DNA from: DASUBN01 sp036263155
Lineage (GTDB): Bacteria; Pseudomonadota; Gammaproteobacteria; Natronospirales; REEB76
NCBI GenBank assembly: GCA_036263155.1
Contig: DATAHN010000110.1
Span: 11,905 to 75,904, forward strand
Direction: 5' to 3'
Length of the DNA stretch: 64,000 nt
Numbering within the stretch: position 1 is the stretch's first letter; every line of letters begins with the position of its first letter. Under the pieces are notes generated by a model. The model was not told the origin of the DNA, searched no databases, and saw only the letters and a list, made by a program, of their open reading frames with translations. Position numbers and translations under genes: made by a program. Below are positions 16,296 through 24,217 of the stretch, in pieces.

Positions 16296-17900
16296 TCAGT
16301 CGGCAGGCTTCACCAGGTCCGGATTCACCTCGGAGCCGAAGGTCTCACACAGTTCGCGCATGGCCGGATCCTCGGCGATGGCACTGCGCGCCGCCGCCAG
16401 CTTGTCCGCCTCGCGCTGCTCGTCCCGCTTCGCCGGGGTCTCCAGCGCGCCCTCGCCCACCGTGATGCGCACCTTGAGGGGTTCGCCGTAATGGCGCGAC
16501 AGCGCCTCCTCCAGGCGCCCCTGCAGCTGGCTCGTGACCATCTGCTGGTGGGCCACGTCGATGGCCAGGTGCAGCGTGCCGCCGTCGCGCCGCCGGTATG
16601 CGCAGTTCGCCGCCAGGAGCTGCACCGAACCTTTCAGCGCCAGGGCTTCCACCAGCGCGTTCCAATCGGGTTCACGCCACTTCACAGCAGTCTGTGGCAC
16701 GACAGAAGCCGGTGCACCTTGTTGCGGCTGAATGCTGGCAGGCGATGATGCAGCCGTCCGTGGCGGGCCTTCCGGCCCGGACATCCCTGTCCGGTCGTTC
16801 GACCACTGCGTGGTCTCACCCAGGGGCTGGAACGCCAGCATGCGCAGCAGCGTCATCTCGAAGCCCGCGCGGGGCGACGGCGCGAGACCGAGGTCCCGCT
16901 TGCCGAGCAGCGCGATCTGGTAATAGAGCTGCACGTCGGCGGGCTCAAGCCGCGCCGCCAGGGCCTTCAGCGTCTCCGCCTCGTCGAATTCCGCTGCCGC
17001 CGCAGGCACTGCCTGGGCGATGGCGATGCGCTGCAGCGCCGAGGCCAGCTCGTCCAGCACCAGCTCGTAGTCCGGCGCGCGCTCGTCGAGCTGCGCCACC
17101 GCCGCCAGTACCGCCGCGCCGTTGCGCGAGGCCAGCGCCTCCAGGAGCGCCTTCACATGGGTACGCTCGATGGTGCCGAGCATGCTGCGCACGTCCGCGT
17201 CCTTGACCTCGCCGCCGCCGAACGCGATGGACTGGTCCAGGAGGCTCAGGGCATCGCGCAGGCTGCCGTCGGCCGCGTGGGCCAGCAGCGCCGCCGCCGG
17301 CGCCTCGTAGCTGATCTTCTCGGCGTCGAGGATGTGGGTGATGCGCCCGGCGATGAGGCTCTCGGGCAGGCGCTTGAGGTTGAACTGCAAGCAGCGCGAC
17401 AGCACCGTGACCGGGATCTTCTGCGGATCGGTGGTGGCGAGCAGGAACTTCACGTGGGGCGGCGGCTCCTCCAGGGTCTTGAGCAGCGCGTTGAACGCGC
17501 TCTTGGAGAGCATGTGCACTTCGTCGATGAGGTACACCTTGTAGCGCCCACGGCTGGGGGCGTACTGCACGTTGTCCAGGAGCTCGCGGGTGTCGTCCAC
17601 GCCGGTGCGGGAAGCCGCGTCCACCTCGATGAGGTCCACGAAGCGGCCGGCATCGATCTCCTGGCAGGCGCTACACTGGCCACAGGGGCGCGAGGTGATG
17701 CCGGTCTCGCAGTTGAGGGATTTGGCCAGGATGCGCGCGATGGTGGTCTTGCCCACCCCGCGGGTGCCGGTGAACAGGAAGGCGTGGTGCAGCCGGTCAT
17801 TGTCGAGGGCGTTGATCAGGGCGCGCAGCACGTGCTCCTGTCCCACCATCTCCCCGAAGTTGCGGGGCCGCCACTTTCTCGCCAAGACCTGATAAGACAT
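16296..17900 (-). CDS. dnaX: DNA polymerase III subunits gamma/tau
   Basis: The 534-residue clamp-loader ATPase starts MSYQVLARKWRP. It has the Walker A motif GTRGVGKT at 45-52, four zinc cysteines at 64, 73, 76 and 79, and the DEVH-type box LIDEVHMLS. A non-conserved linker after about residue 370 leads to the C-terminal tau region. I see no A-rich slippery heptamer like the one that produces gamma in E. coli. The linker-coding DNA contains four abutting palindromes (16764-16814). Codons upstream of 17900 are open but not conserved. Confidence 0.97.
   Translation of the reverse strand: MSYQVLARKWRPRNFGEMVGQEHVLRALINALDNDRLHHAFLFTGTRGVGKTTIARILAKSLNCETGITSRPCGQCSACQEIDAGRFVDLIEVDAASRTGVDDTRELLDNVQYAPSRGRYKVYLIDEVHMLSKSAFNALLKTLEEPPPHVKFLLATTDPQKIPVTVLSRCLQFNLKRLPESLIAGRITHILDAEKISYEAPAAALLAHAADGSLRDALSLLDQSIAFGGGEVKDADVRSMLGTIERTHVKALLEALASRNGAAVLAAVAQLDERAPDYELVLDELASALQRIAIAQAVPAAAAEFDEAETLKALAARLEPADVQLYYQIALLGKRDLGLAPSPRAGFEMTLLRMLAFQPLGETTQWSNDRTGMSGPEGPPRTAASSPASIQPQQGAPASVVPQTAVKWREPDWNALVEALALKGSVQLLAANCAYRRRDGGTLHLAIDVAHQQMVTSQLQGRLEEALSRHYGEPLKVRITVGEGALETPAKRDEQREADKLAAARSAIAEDPAMRELCETFGSEVNPDLVKPAD
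16764..16814. repeat. Four abutting palindromes inside dnaX
   Basis: Perfect inverted repeats follow one another: CGGGCC-TTCC-GGCCCG (16764-16779), CCGGACA-TCCC-TGTCCGG (16777-16794), GGTCG-TT-CGACC (16793-16804) and ACCAC-TGC-GTGGT (16802-16814). They share edge bases and fall in the part of dnaX that encodes a variable linker. The core GGACATCC(C)TGTCC recurs at 31349. This looks like a dispersed palindromic repeat that has been absorbed into the reading frame. Confidence 0.6.
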
Positions 17901-17994
17901 GCGGGCTCGGGGGTTTCCGGGGCAAAAAATGCCTTCAGTGGGTACTTTAACAGACCCGACCAACGGCATATATGTGGAATGGAGTGGCGCCCAC

Positions 17995-18085
<91 letters not shown>

Positions 18086-18107
18086 GCAGGCTGCCATTGA
18101 CTTGGTA

Positions 18108-18136
18108 ATGATGGGGGTTGGGAGGGAGAGCTTCAA
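18108..18136 (-). promoter_or_regulatory. Candidate promoter of ffs
   Basis: On the minus strand TTGAAG (18131-18136) and CATCAT (18108-18113) are separated by 17 bases, placing a start near 18100, some 15 bases before the predicted RNA arm. Confidence 0.35.
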
Positions 18137-18182
18137 GAAGAATTTGGAGATTAAGACCGAAGATAGAAAAGAAGAAGACCGA

Positions 18183-18295
18183 GGGCGGGATTGCTCGCCC
18201 CGTCCCTGGGGCTCGCCCCTTCGGGGCCCCCGCTACGCGGGGTCAAAAATCGCTCCCGGCGATTTTTTCGAACCCGCCTTTTAATCGCGGGTTCG
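18183..18295. repeat. Run of five hairpins between ffs and tRNA-Ser
   Basis: Consecutive inverted repeats occupy this spacer: GGGCG/CGCCC (18183-18200), GCCCC-TTC-GGGGC (18215-18227), CCCCGC-TAC-GCGGGG (18228-18242), AAAAATCGC/GCGATTTTT (18245-18267) and CGAACCCG/CGGGTTCG (18269-18295). No gene is evident. The last one includes 14 bases (ATCGCGGGTTCGAA) identical to the T-arm of the neighbouring tRNA-Ser but in the opposite orientation. The fourth resembles a terminator. Confidence 0.55.
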
Positions 18296-18319
18296 AACTC
18301 ACGCTATCCGCAACCCGAG

Positions 18320-18360
18320 CCAAAGAAAAAGGGGCCTTGGAAGGGCCCCTTTTTCTTTGG
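18320..18360 (-). terminator. Strong bidirectional terminator after tRNA-Ser
   Basis: A perfect 17-bp inverted repeat (18320-18336 with 18344-18360) with a seven-base loop has A-rich and T-rich outer arms, so it ends with a T-rich tract on either strand. It lies directly downstream of the minus-strand tRNA-Ser. Confidence 0.85.
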
Positions 18361-18364
18361 CTAG

Positions 18365-18456
18365 TGGCGGAGAGGGCGGGATTCGAACCCGCGATACGGT
18401 GTTAGCCGTATACACACTTTCCAGGCGTGCTCCTTAAACCACTCGGACACCTCTCC
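18365..18456 (-). tRNA. tRNA-Ser(GGA)
   Basis: The minus strand folds as a type II tRNA. Acceptor arms are GGAGAGG and CCTCTCC, followed by discriminator G and an encoded CCA. The D-arm sequence is GTCCGAGTGGTTTAAGG, the anticodon loop CTGGAAA gives anticodon GGA, there is a long variable arm (ATACGG/CCGTAT), and the T-arm is GCGGGTTCGAATCCCGC. It decodes UCC and UCU. Confidence 0.96.
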
Positions 18457-18521
18457 GGAAATCAAAATCTTGCCTTTATAGGCCGTCTTCTGCCGGAGTG
18501 GGCGGCAAAAGGCGCGGCAGG

Positions 18522-18911
18522 TTACTCCAAGGGCCCCTTGTCCGCAAGATTCGGCCGTGTTCTGGCGGCAGGAGCCGGCGTGGCCGGCGCGGTGGTAGAC
18601 GCCGCCGGAGCCGCCTTGGGCCTGGCCGGATTGAGGTCCGCCGGCGTGAGCACCTCGGGCGGGGTCACGAGGCAGGGTTGCGCCACGCCGATGTTGGCGG
18701 CCGCAGGCGCCTTGGCGCCGGTGCCGGCGGCGGGGATGAGGTAGGCCGCATCGGGCTTCGGAACAATCACGCCCGCGGGGGCCGCGAGCGGCGCACGTGC
18801 GGTGTAGCCGGCGTAGGGATGCGCGTTCCCGCAGGCGAGTTCGGTGCTGCAGGAGGTGAGCAAGCCGGTCAGGCCGAGCAATGCCAGGGGAGCCAGGGGA
18901 CGGTGTGTCAT
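18522..18911 (-). CDS. Short lipoprotein resembling the BamC N-terminal region
   Basis: The 129-residue product has a lipoprotein signal with cleavage before Cys21 (LLTSC). The mature N-terminus contains APLAAPAGVIVPKPDAAYLIP, close to the unstructured BamD-binding stretch of BamC (consensus L-x-x-P-x-G-hydrophobic-x-x-P then Y-x-I-P). The rest is Pro/Ala-rich and the two helix-grip domains of BamC are missing. It lies 36 bases downstream of dapA, exactly where bamC sits in E. coli and Pseudomonas. I infer a reduced BamC; this is a similarity by eye. Confidence 0.6.
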   Translation of the reverse strand: MTHRPLAPLALLGLTGLLTSCSTELACGNAHPYAGYTARAPLAAPAGVIVPKPDAAYLIPAAGTGAKAPAAANIGVAQPCLVTPPEVLTPADLNPARPKAAPAASTTAPATPAPAARTRPNLADKGPLE

Positions 18912-18947
18912 CGTGTGCCTTGGGATTCTTCTATCTATATGGATGGG

Positions 18948-19826
18948 TCAGGCCAGCGCCCGCGCCGCCTTGAGAGCCGCCCGCACCGCCGGCTGGTGCT
19001 CCGCCGTGAGGGGGGTCAGGGGCAGGCGGATGCCGGGAGGGATGCGCCGCATCTCAGCCAGCGCCCATTTTACCGGAATCGGGTTGCTCTCCACGAACAG
19101 CGCCTTATGCAGCAGCGCGAGCTGCCCGTCCAGGGCCGCGGCCTTGGCCCCATCGCCCGCCAGCGCCGCCATGCACATCTCGTGCATGAGCCGGGGCGCC
19201 ACGTTGGCGGTGACGGTGATCACGCCGCGCCCGCCCTGCAGCATGCATTCGCGGGCGGTGGCGTCGTCGCCGCTGATGAGCAGGAAGTCCTTGCCGCAGC
19301 GGCGCTGGATGTCGGCCGCGCGCTTGAGGTCCCCGGTGGCTTCCTTGATGCCCACAACGTTCGGAAGCTTCGCCAGCCGCTCCACCGTCTCCGGCAGGAT
19401 GTCGGTGATGGTGCGGCTCGGCACGTTGTAGAGCAGCACCGGCACCGAGACCGCTTGGGCCACGGCGTAAAAGTGCCGGTACAGGCCTTCCTGCCCCGGC
19501 TTGTTGTAGTACGGGGCGGCGCTCAGCACCGCGTCGGCGCCCAACGCCTCGGCCCGGCGCGAGAGTTGCACCGCATGGGCAGTGGCGTTGGAGGTGGCGC
19601 CCGCGATCACCGGGACGCGCCCGGCGGCGGCACGCACGCAACGTGCCACCACCTCCAACTGCTCGTCGCCCTCGAGGGTGGAGGCCTCGCCGGTGGTACC
19701 GATGGCGACGATGGCGTCGGTGCCCTCGGCCACATGCCATTCCACGAGCGCGTCCAGGGCTTCGAGGTCCACCCGGCCGTCATCGGCCATGGGCGTGACC
19801 AGCGCCACCATGCTGCCCTTGAACAT
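18948..19826 (-). CDS. dapA: 4-hydroxy-tetrahydrodipicolinate synthase
   Basis: The 292-residue TIM-barrel enzyme condenses pyruvate with aspartate semialdehyde in lysine and diaminopimelate synthesis. It shows the GTTGE loop, the catalytic tyrosine in LYNVPSRT and the Schiff-base lysine in GIKEATGDL. Length is standard. It is transcribed divergently from gcvR, and its -10 (TAAAAT on the minus strand near 19852) lies about 30 bases upstream. Confidence 0.98.
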   Translation of the reverse strand: MFKGSMVALVTPMADDGRVDLEALDALVEWHVAEGTDAIVAIGTTGEASTLEGDEQLEVVARCVRAAAGRVPVIAGATSNATAHAVQLSRRAEALGADAVLSAAPYYNKPGQEGLYRHFYAVAQAVSVPVLLYNVPSRTITDILPETVERLAKLPNVVGIKEATGDLKRAADIQRRCGKDFLLISGDDATARECMLQGGRGVITVTANVAPRLMHEMCMAALAGDGAKAAALDGQLALLHKALFVESNPIPVKWALAEMRRIPPGIRLPLTPLTAEHQPAVRAALKAARALA

Positions 19827-19959
19827 CGGAAAGCCTCAGGGGAAAACGCCATTTTAACGGCCACCCGCCGCCGCCGCCAGCACGGTTGCAGCGCCATGGA
19901 AACCCGTTACACTGCTGCCACCCTCCCCCGCCGGCCCGGTTAGCCCGCTGCGAGCCCGA

Positions 19960-20490
19960 ATGAAACAGTTCCTGGTGGTATCGGTGCTGGCGCAGGACCG
20001 GCCCGGCATCCTCCACGACCTCGCGCGGGTGGTCCGAGACTGCGGATGCAACGTGGTCGAGAGCCGCATGACGGTGCTGGGCGGCGAGTTCTCCATGCTG
20101 CTCCTGGTGTCCGGCAACTGGAACACCGTCACCAAGCTCGAGAGCACCCTGCCCAAGCTGGAGAAGAGCCTTGGGCTCACCCTGTCCTCCCGCCGCACCG
20201 GGGAGCGCGCGCCGCGCGAGGACCTCCTGCCCTACGCGGTGGACGTGGTCTGCCTCGACCAGCCCGGCATCATCTTCAACCTCGCTAACTTCTTCGCCGA
20301 GCGCAACATCGGCGTGGCCGAACTCAGCACCCGCAGCTACACGGCCGCCCACACCGGCGCGCCGATGTTCGCGGTGCAGATGTCCGTGAACATCCCCGCC
20401 GACACCCACGTGGGCCGGCTGCGCGAAGATTTCATGGAATTTTGCGATAACCTCAACCTGGACGCCATCATGGAGCCCATCAAGGGCTGA
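19960..20490 (+). CDS. gcvR: Glycine cleavage system transcriptional repressor GcvR-like ACT protein
   Basis: The 176-residue protein is two tandem ACT domains (starting FLVVSVLAQDRPGILHDLAR and YAVDVVCLDQPGIIFNLANF), as in GcvR, which in E. coli binds glycine and antagonises GcvA. The gene order dapA, gcvR, bcp is the E. coli order. No gcv target gene is in the window, so regulation of glycine cleavage is inferred from homology. Confidence 0.9.
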   Translation: MKQFLVVSVLAQDRPGILHDLARVVRDCGCNVVESRMTVLGGEFSMLLLVSGNWNTVTKLESTLPKLEKSLGLTLSSRRTGERAPREDLLPYAVDVVCLDQPGIIFNLANFFAERNIGVAELSTRSYTAAHTGAPMFAVQMSVNIPADTHVGRLREDFMEFCDNLNLDAIMEPIKG

Positions 20491-20501
20491 ACGGGAGACA
20501 C

Positions 20502-21080
20502 ATGGCCAAGATCGCCCCCGGCAAGAAGGTACCTGACTTCAGCCTGCCCGCCACCGGCGGCAGGAACCTGAGCCTGTCGTCCCTGCGCGGGCGCGACGTG
20601 GTGCTGTACTTCTACCCCAAGGACGACACGCCGGGCTGCACCCTGGAGGGCAAGGACTTCCGCGACCTGCACCCCCGCTTCAAGGCGCTGGGCGTGGTGA
20701 TCCTCGGCGTGTCCCGCGACAGCCTGAAGTCGCACGACAGGTTCTGCCAGAAGTACAGCCTCGACTTCGACCTTCTCTCGGACGAAGACGAGAAGCTCTG
20801 CAAACTGTTCGATGTCATCAAGATGAAGAACATGTACGGGAAGAAGGTGCGCGGCATCGAGCGCAGCACCTTCCTGATCGGCAAGGATGGCGTGTTGCGC
20901 CGCGAGTGGCGGAAGGTGAAGGTGGAGGGCCACGCCGCTGAGGTGCTGGACGCGGTGACTGTTACGGATCCCGCTCCCGCCAAGCCGAAAGCCAAGAAGA
21001 CTTCCAAGCCGAAGAAGAAGGCGAAGAAGAAGCCGGCCCGCAAGGCCGTCCCACGCAGGAAGAAGGGCAAAAAGAAGTGA
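20502..21080 (+). CDS. bcp: Thioredoxin-dependent peroxiredoxin Bcp with lysine-rich tail
   Basis: The 192-residue protein has the peroxiredoxin fold with the peroxidatic cysteine in YPKDDTPGCTLEGKDF. The usual resolving position five residues later is aspartate (CTLEGKD), so it may work as a one-cysteine enzyme. The core ends near residue 155. The last 35 residues are almost all Lys/Pro/Ala/Arg (KPKKKAKKKPARK), far longer than the standard tail and histone-H1-like. It ends with a GTGA overlap onto the next gene. Confidence 0.94.
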   Translation: MAKIAPGKKVPDFSLPATGGRNLSLSSLRGRDVVLYFYPKDDTPGCTLEGKDFRDLHPRFKALGVVILGVSRDSLKSHDRFCQKYSLDFDLLSDEDEKLCKLFDVIKMKNMYGKKVRGIERSTFLIGKDGVLRREWRKVKVEGHAAEVLDAVTVTDPAPAKPKAKKTSKPKKKAKKKPARKAVPRRKKGKKK

Positions 21081-22492
21081 GCAAGGCCAAGCGCAGCGCC
21101 GCGGGCCGGCGCCTCTATGTGCTCGACACCAATGTGCTGATGCACGACCCCACGGCCATCTTCCGCTTCCAGGAACACGACATCTTCCTGCCCATGGTGG
21201 TGCTGGAGGAGCTGGACGCGGGCAAGAAGGGCATGTCCGAGGCCTCGCGCAACGTGCGCCAGGTGAGCCGCTTCCTCGACGACATGATGCGCGACGTCAG
21301 CAAGCAGGAGATCGATGCGGGCATCGTGATCCAGAACTTGCAGAACCCCATCGGCGCCGCCGTCACAGGCGGCCGCCTGTACTTCCAGACAGAATCCCTG
21401 CCCGGGGCGCTGCCCGACAGCCTGCCCGGCAACAAGCCGGACAACTACATCCTCGCCACCACCCTCGCCCTGCAGCAGAAGCACGCCGGCACGCGCGTGA
21501 CGCTGGTGTCCAAGGACATCAACCTGCGCATCAAGGCCTCGGTGCTAGGCGTCCACGCCGAGGACTACTACAGCGACAAGGCACTGGATGACCTGGACCT
21601 CCTGTTCACCGGTATGCAAGAGCTACCCAAGGACTTCTGGGACGGGCACAGCAAGGATATGGAGTCCTGGCAGCAGGAGGGCCGCACCTGGTACCGCATC
21701 CAGGGACCGCTGGTGAAGGACTGGCACCCGAACCAGTGTCTGTACAGCGAGGGCGACAACTTCGAGGCGCTGGTACGCGGCATCGACGACCGCGGCGCGC
21801 TGCTCGAGCTCACCCGCGACTACCGGGGCATCCGCCACACGGTGTGGGGCATCAATGCCCGCAACCGCGAACAGAACTTCGCCCTCAACATGCTGCTGGA
21901 TCCGGGCATCGACTTCGTCTCGCTGCTGGGCTCAGCCGGCACCGGCAAGACCCTGCTTGCGCTCGCCGCAGGCCTGGCCCAGACCCTGGAGCAGAACCGC
22001 TACCGCGAGATCATCATGACCCGCGTCACGGTTCCGCTGGGCGAGGACATCGGCTTCCTGCCCGGCACCGAGGAGGAAAAGATGACGCCCTGGATGGGTG
22101 CGCTAATGGACAATCTGGAGGTGCTGACCCAATCCGGCGAGGGCGGCGAGTGGGGCCGTGCTGCCACCGCCGACCTCCTGCGCAACCGCATCAAGATCCG
22201 CTCCATGAACTTCATGCGCGGCCGCACCTTCCTCAACCGCTACATCATCGTGGACGAGGCCCAGAATCTCACGCCCAAGCAGCTCAAGGCGCTCATCACC
22301 CGCGCCGGCCCAGGCACCAAGATGGTGTGCATCGGCAACATCTCCCAGATCGACACGCCCTACCTGACCGAGACCACCTCCGGCCTCACCTTCGTGGTGG
22401 ACCGGTTCAAGCAGTGGCCCCATTCCGGCCATCTCACCCTGCTGCGCGGGGAGCGCTCGCGGCTCGCGGATTTCGCCTCGGAAAGCCTCTAG
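21077..22492 (+). CDS. PIN domain-PhoH ATPase fusion (PhoH2/YlaK type)
   Basis: The 471-residue protein begins with a PIN nuclease domain (YVLDTNVLMHDP, with further acidic residues) and continues with a PhoH-type P-loop ATPase. Its Walker A is GSAGTGKTLLALAAGLA and its Walker B-like stretch is RYIIVDEAQNLTPKQLK. Such PhoH2 proteins are ATP-dependent RNA helicase/nucleases. GTG start overlaps the bcp stop. No VapB-like antitoxin ORF is visible upstream, unlike actinobacterial PhoAT. Confidence 0.93.
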   Translation: MSKAKRSAAGRRLYVLDTNVLMHDPTAIFRFQEHDIFLPMVVLEELDAGKKGMSEASRNVRQVSRFLDDMMRDVSKQEIDAGIVIQNLQNPIGAAVTGGRLYFQTESLPGALPDSLPGNKPDNYILATTLALQQKHAGTRVTLVSKDINLRIKASVLGVHAEDYYSDKALDDLDLLFTGMQELPKDFWDGHSKDMESWQQEGRTWYRIQGPLVKDWHPNQCLYSEGDNFEALVRGIDDRGALLELTRDYRGIRHTVWGINARNREQNFALNMLLDPGIDFVSLLGSAGTGKTLLALAAGLAQTLEQNRYREIIMTRVTVPLGEDIGFLPGTEEEKMTPWMGALMDNLEVLTQSGEGGEWGRAATADLLRNRIKIRSMNFMRGRTFLNRYIIVDEAQNLTPKQLKALITRAGPGTKMVCIGNISQIDTPYLTETTSGLTFVVDRFKQWPHSGHLTLLRGERSRLADFASESL

Positions 22493-22518
22493 GACCCCGG
22501 CCTAAGCCGCTTGGGTGC

Positions 22519-22547
22519 TTACAATTTCCGACGGCCTATGCTTAAAT
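22519..22547 (+). promoter_or_regulatory. Candidate promoter of fadL
   Basis: TTACAA (22519-22524) and TTAAAT (22542-22547) are spaced by 17 bases, 38 bases before the fadL ATG. Confidence 0.5.
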
Positions 22548-22585
22548 TTGAAGGTCATCCGGCTGTCACCCTGGGGTAAAAACCG

Positions 22586-23983
22586 ATGAAGAATAAGCAC
22601 ATCGCTCTGTGGACCGCTCCGCTGGCCGCCGCCGTCCTGGCTGCGCTGCTGCCGGCGGCCGCTTCCGCCGCCAACTTCCAGCTCACCGAGCAGAGCGTCA
22701 CCAGCCTCGGCCGCGCCCACTCCGGCGGCGCCGCGATGGCCGAGGATGCCTCCAGCATCTGGTACAACCCGGCCGGCCTTTCCTATCTCGGCGACTCCGA
22801 GATCATGGGCGGCTACAGCCTGATCCGCCTCAACGCGGACTTCACCAAGCAGTCCGCCACCGACGCCACCGGCCAGCCCCTCTCCGGCGGCGAGGGCGGC
22901 AAGGTGGGCAAGCTCGGCGGCCCGCTGTTCGTATACTACTCGCGGCCGATCAACGACCAGCTCACCTTCGGCTTCGGCGTGAACACTCCGTTCGGCCTTG
23001 CCACCAAGTACGACGATGACTCGATCTTCCGCTACCAGGCCATCTACAGCAGCGTGGCGGTGGTGAACTACAACCCGACCCTGGCCTGGAAGTTCAACGA
23101 CCAATTCTCGGTGGGCTTCGGTATCGATTATCAAACCATGGACGTGAAGCTCACCAACGCGGTGGACTTCGGCGCCATCTGCTTCGGCCAGCTCAACCCC
23201 GTGAGCTGCACCGCGCTCGGCCTCACCCCGCAGGGCCACGACGGCCACTTCGAGGCCAACGCCAGCGGCAACGGCACCGGCTGGAACGTGGGCGCTCTGT
23301 GGAACATCAGCGACGCCATGCACCTCGGCTTCTCCTACCGCTCCGAGATCAAGCACGACCTCACCGGCGGCGCGAGCTTCACCAACGTGCCGACCGCGTT
23401 CGCCGCCCTGCCCGACTTCCAGGCGCAGAGCGTGGACGCGAGCTTCAAGTCGCCTTCACTCATGTCCCTGAGCTGGCGGCAGGAGCTCAACGACCAGTGG
23501 ATGCTGACCGCTGACTGGTCGCATGCCAACTGGAGCAGCTTCGACAAGCTCGACATCGCGTTCAAGACCTCCGGCAACCACGCCATCGTGGACGAGGGCC
23601 TGAGCGACGTGAACCGCTACGCGGTGGGCCTGGACTACCGCTACAGCGACGCCTGGACCTTCCGCGGCGGCCTGGCGCTCGACCTCTCACCGGTGCCGGA
23701 TCCCTCCGCGCCCTGCACGGGCACCACGTTCAACCCGGCCTGCACCAACGACGTCAGCGCCAGCCGGACCGCGCGCCTGCCTGACGGCGACCGCCGCTGG
23801 ATCGCCTTCGGCGCCACCTGGCGCGTGAGCGACCACTCCCAGTGGGACGTGGGCTATGCCCACCTGTTCCTGGGCAGCGGGCTCGCCTTCAACCAGACCA
23901 ACGCCGCCGGCCACGACCACATCGTGGGCACCTTCGAGGCGGATGCGGACATCCTGGGCGTGTCGTATCGCTACAAGTTCTAA
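22586..23983 (+). CDS. fadL: FadL family outer membrane long-chain fatty acid transporter
   Basis: The 465-residue protein has a signal peptide ending ALLPAAASA and then the FadL hatch (NFQLTEQSVTSLGRAHSGGA, with the conserved NPA motif in SSIWYNPAGLS). A 14-strand barrel follows, ending in an aromatic residue (VSYRYKF). It imports hydrophobic compounds through the outer membrane. It is a single-gene unit with its own promoter and terminator. The actual ligand could be other hydrophobics. Confidence 0.94.
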   Translation: MKNKHIALWTAPLAAAVLAALLPAAASAANFQLTEQSVTSLGRAHSGGAAMAEDASSIWYNPAGLSYLGDSEIMGGYSLIRLNADFTKQSATDATGQPLSGGEGGKVGKLGGPLFVYYSRPINDQLTFGFGVNTPFGLATKYDDDSIFRYQAIYSSVAVVNYNPTLAWKFNDQFSVGFGIDYQTMDVKLTNAVDFGAICFGQLNPVSCTALGLTPQGHDGHFEANASGNGTGWNVGALWNISDAMHLGFSYRSEIKHDLTGGASFTNVPTAFAALPDFQAQSVDASFKSPSLMSLSWRQELNDQWMLTADWSHANWSSFDKLDIAFKTSGNHAIVDEGLSDVNRYAVGLDYRYSDAWTFRGGLALDLSPVPDPSAPCTGTTFNPACTNDVSASRTARLPDGDRRWIAFGATWRVSDHSQWDVGYAHLFLGSGLAFNQTNAAGHDHIVGTFEADADILGVSYRYKF

Positions 23984-24004
23984 GCCAAGTCACATCGGCT
24001 ACAC

Positions 24005-24031
24005 AAAGCCCCCGCCATGCGGGGGCTTTTT
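24005..24031 (+). terminator. Rho-independent terminator of fadL
   Basis: An 11-bp perfect stem (AAAGCCCCCGC/GCGGGGGCTTT) with a three-base loop is followed by a T-run, 21 bases after the stop codon. Confidence 0.92.
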
Positions 24032-24127
24032 GTTTATGCCGTCCCTGGCGCATACGCCGTGAAGCATCAACTCTCCGCCTCGCCCGCATCGCGACGCCTC
24101 CGGCTCCGCGCTCGCCGCGGTGCGGCG

Positions 24128-24149
24128 AGCCCGCCGGGGCTTTTCTTTT
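24128..24149 (+). terminator. Second terminator-like hairpin
   Basis: AGCCC-GCCG-GGGCT is followed by TTTCTTTT. The stretch 24032-24127 before it has no convincing gene, so this may be a backup terminator or a remnant. Confidence 0.4.
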
Positions 24150-24217
24150 CCGGCTCGCTGGTCAACCCACCATGCGATAATGGCTTATAGCAGATATATC
24201 CCCACCGGACCCGCATC

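Noticed and set aside
16296..17900. Programmed frameshift in dnaX for a gamma product
   Set aside because: I looked for an A-rich slippery heptamer on the coding strand and found none.
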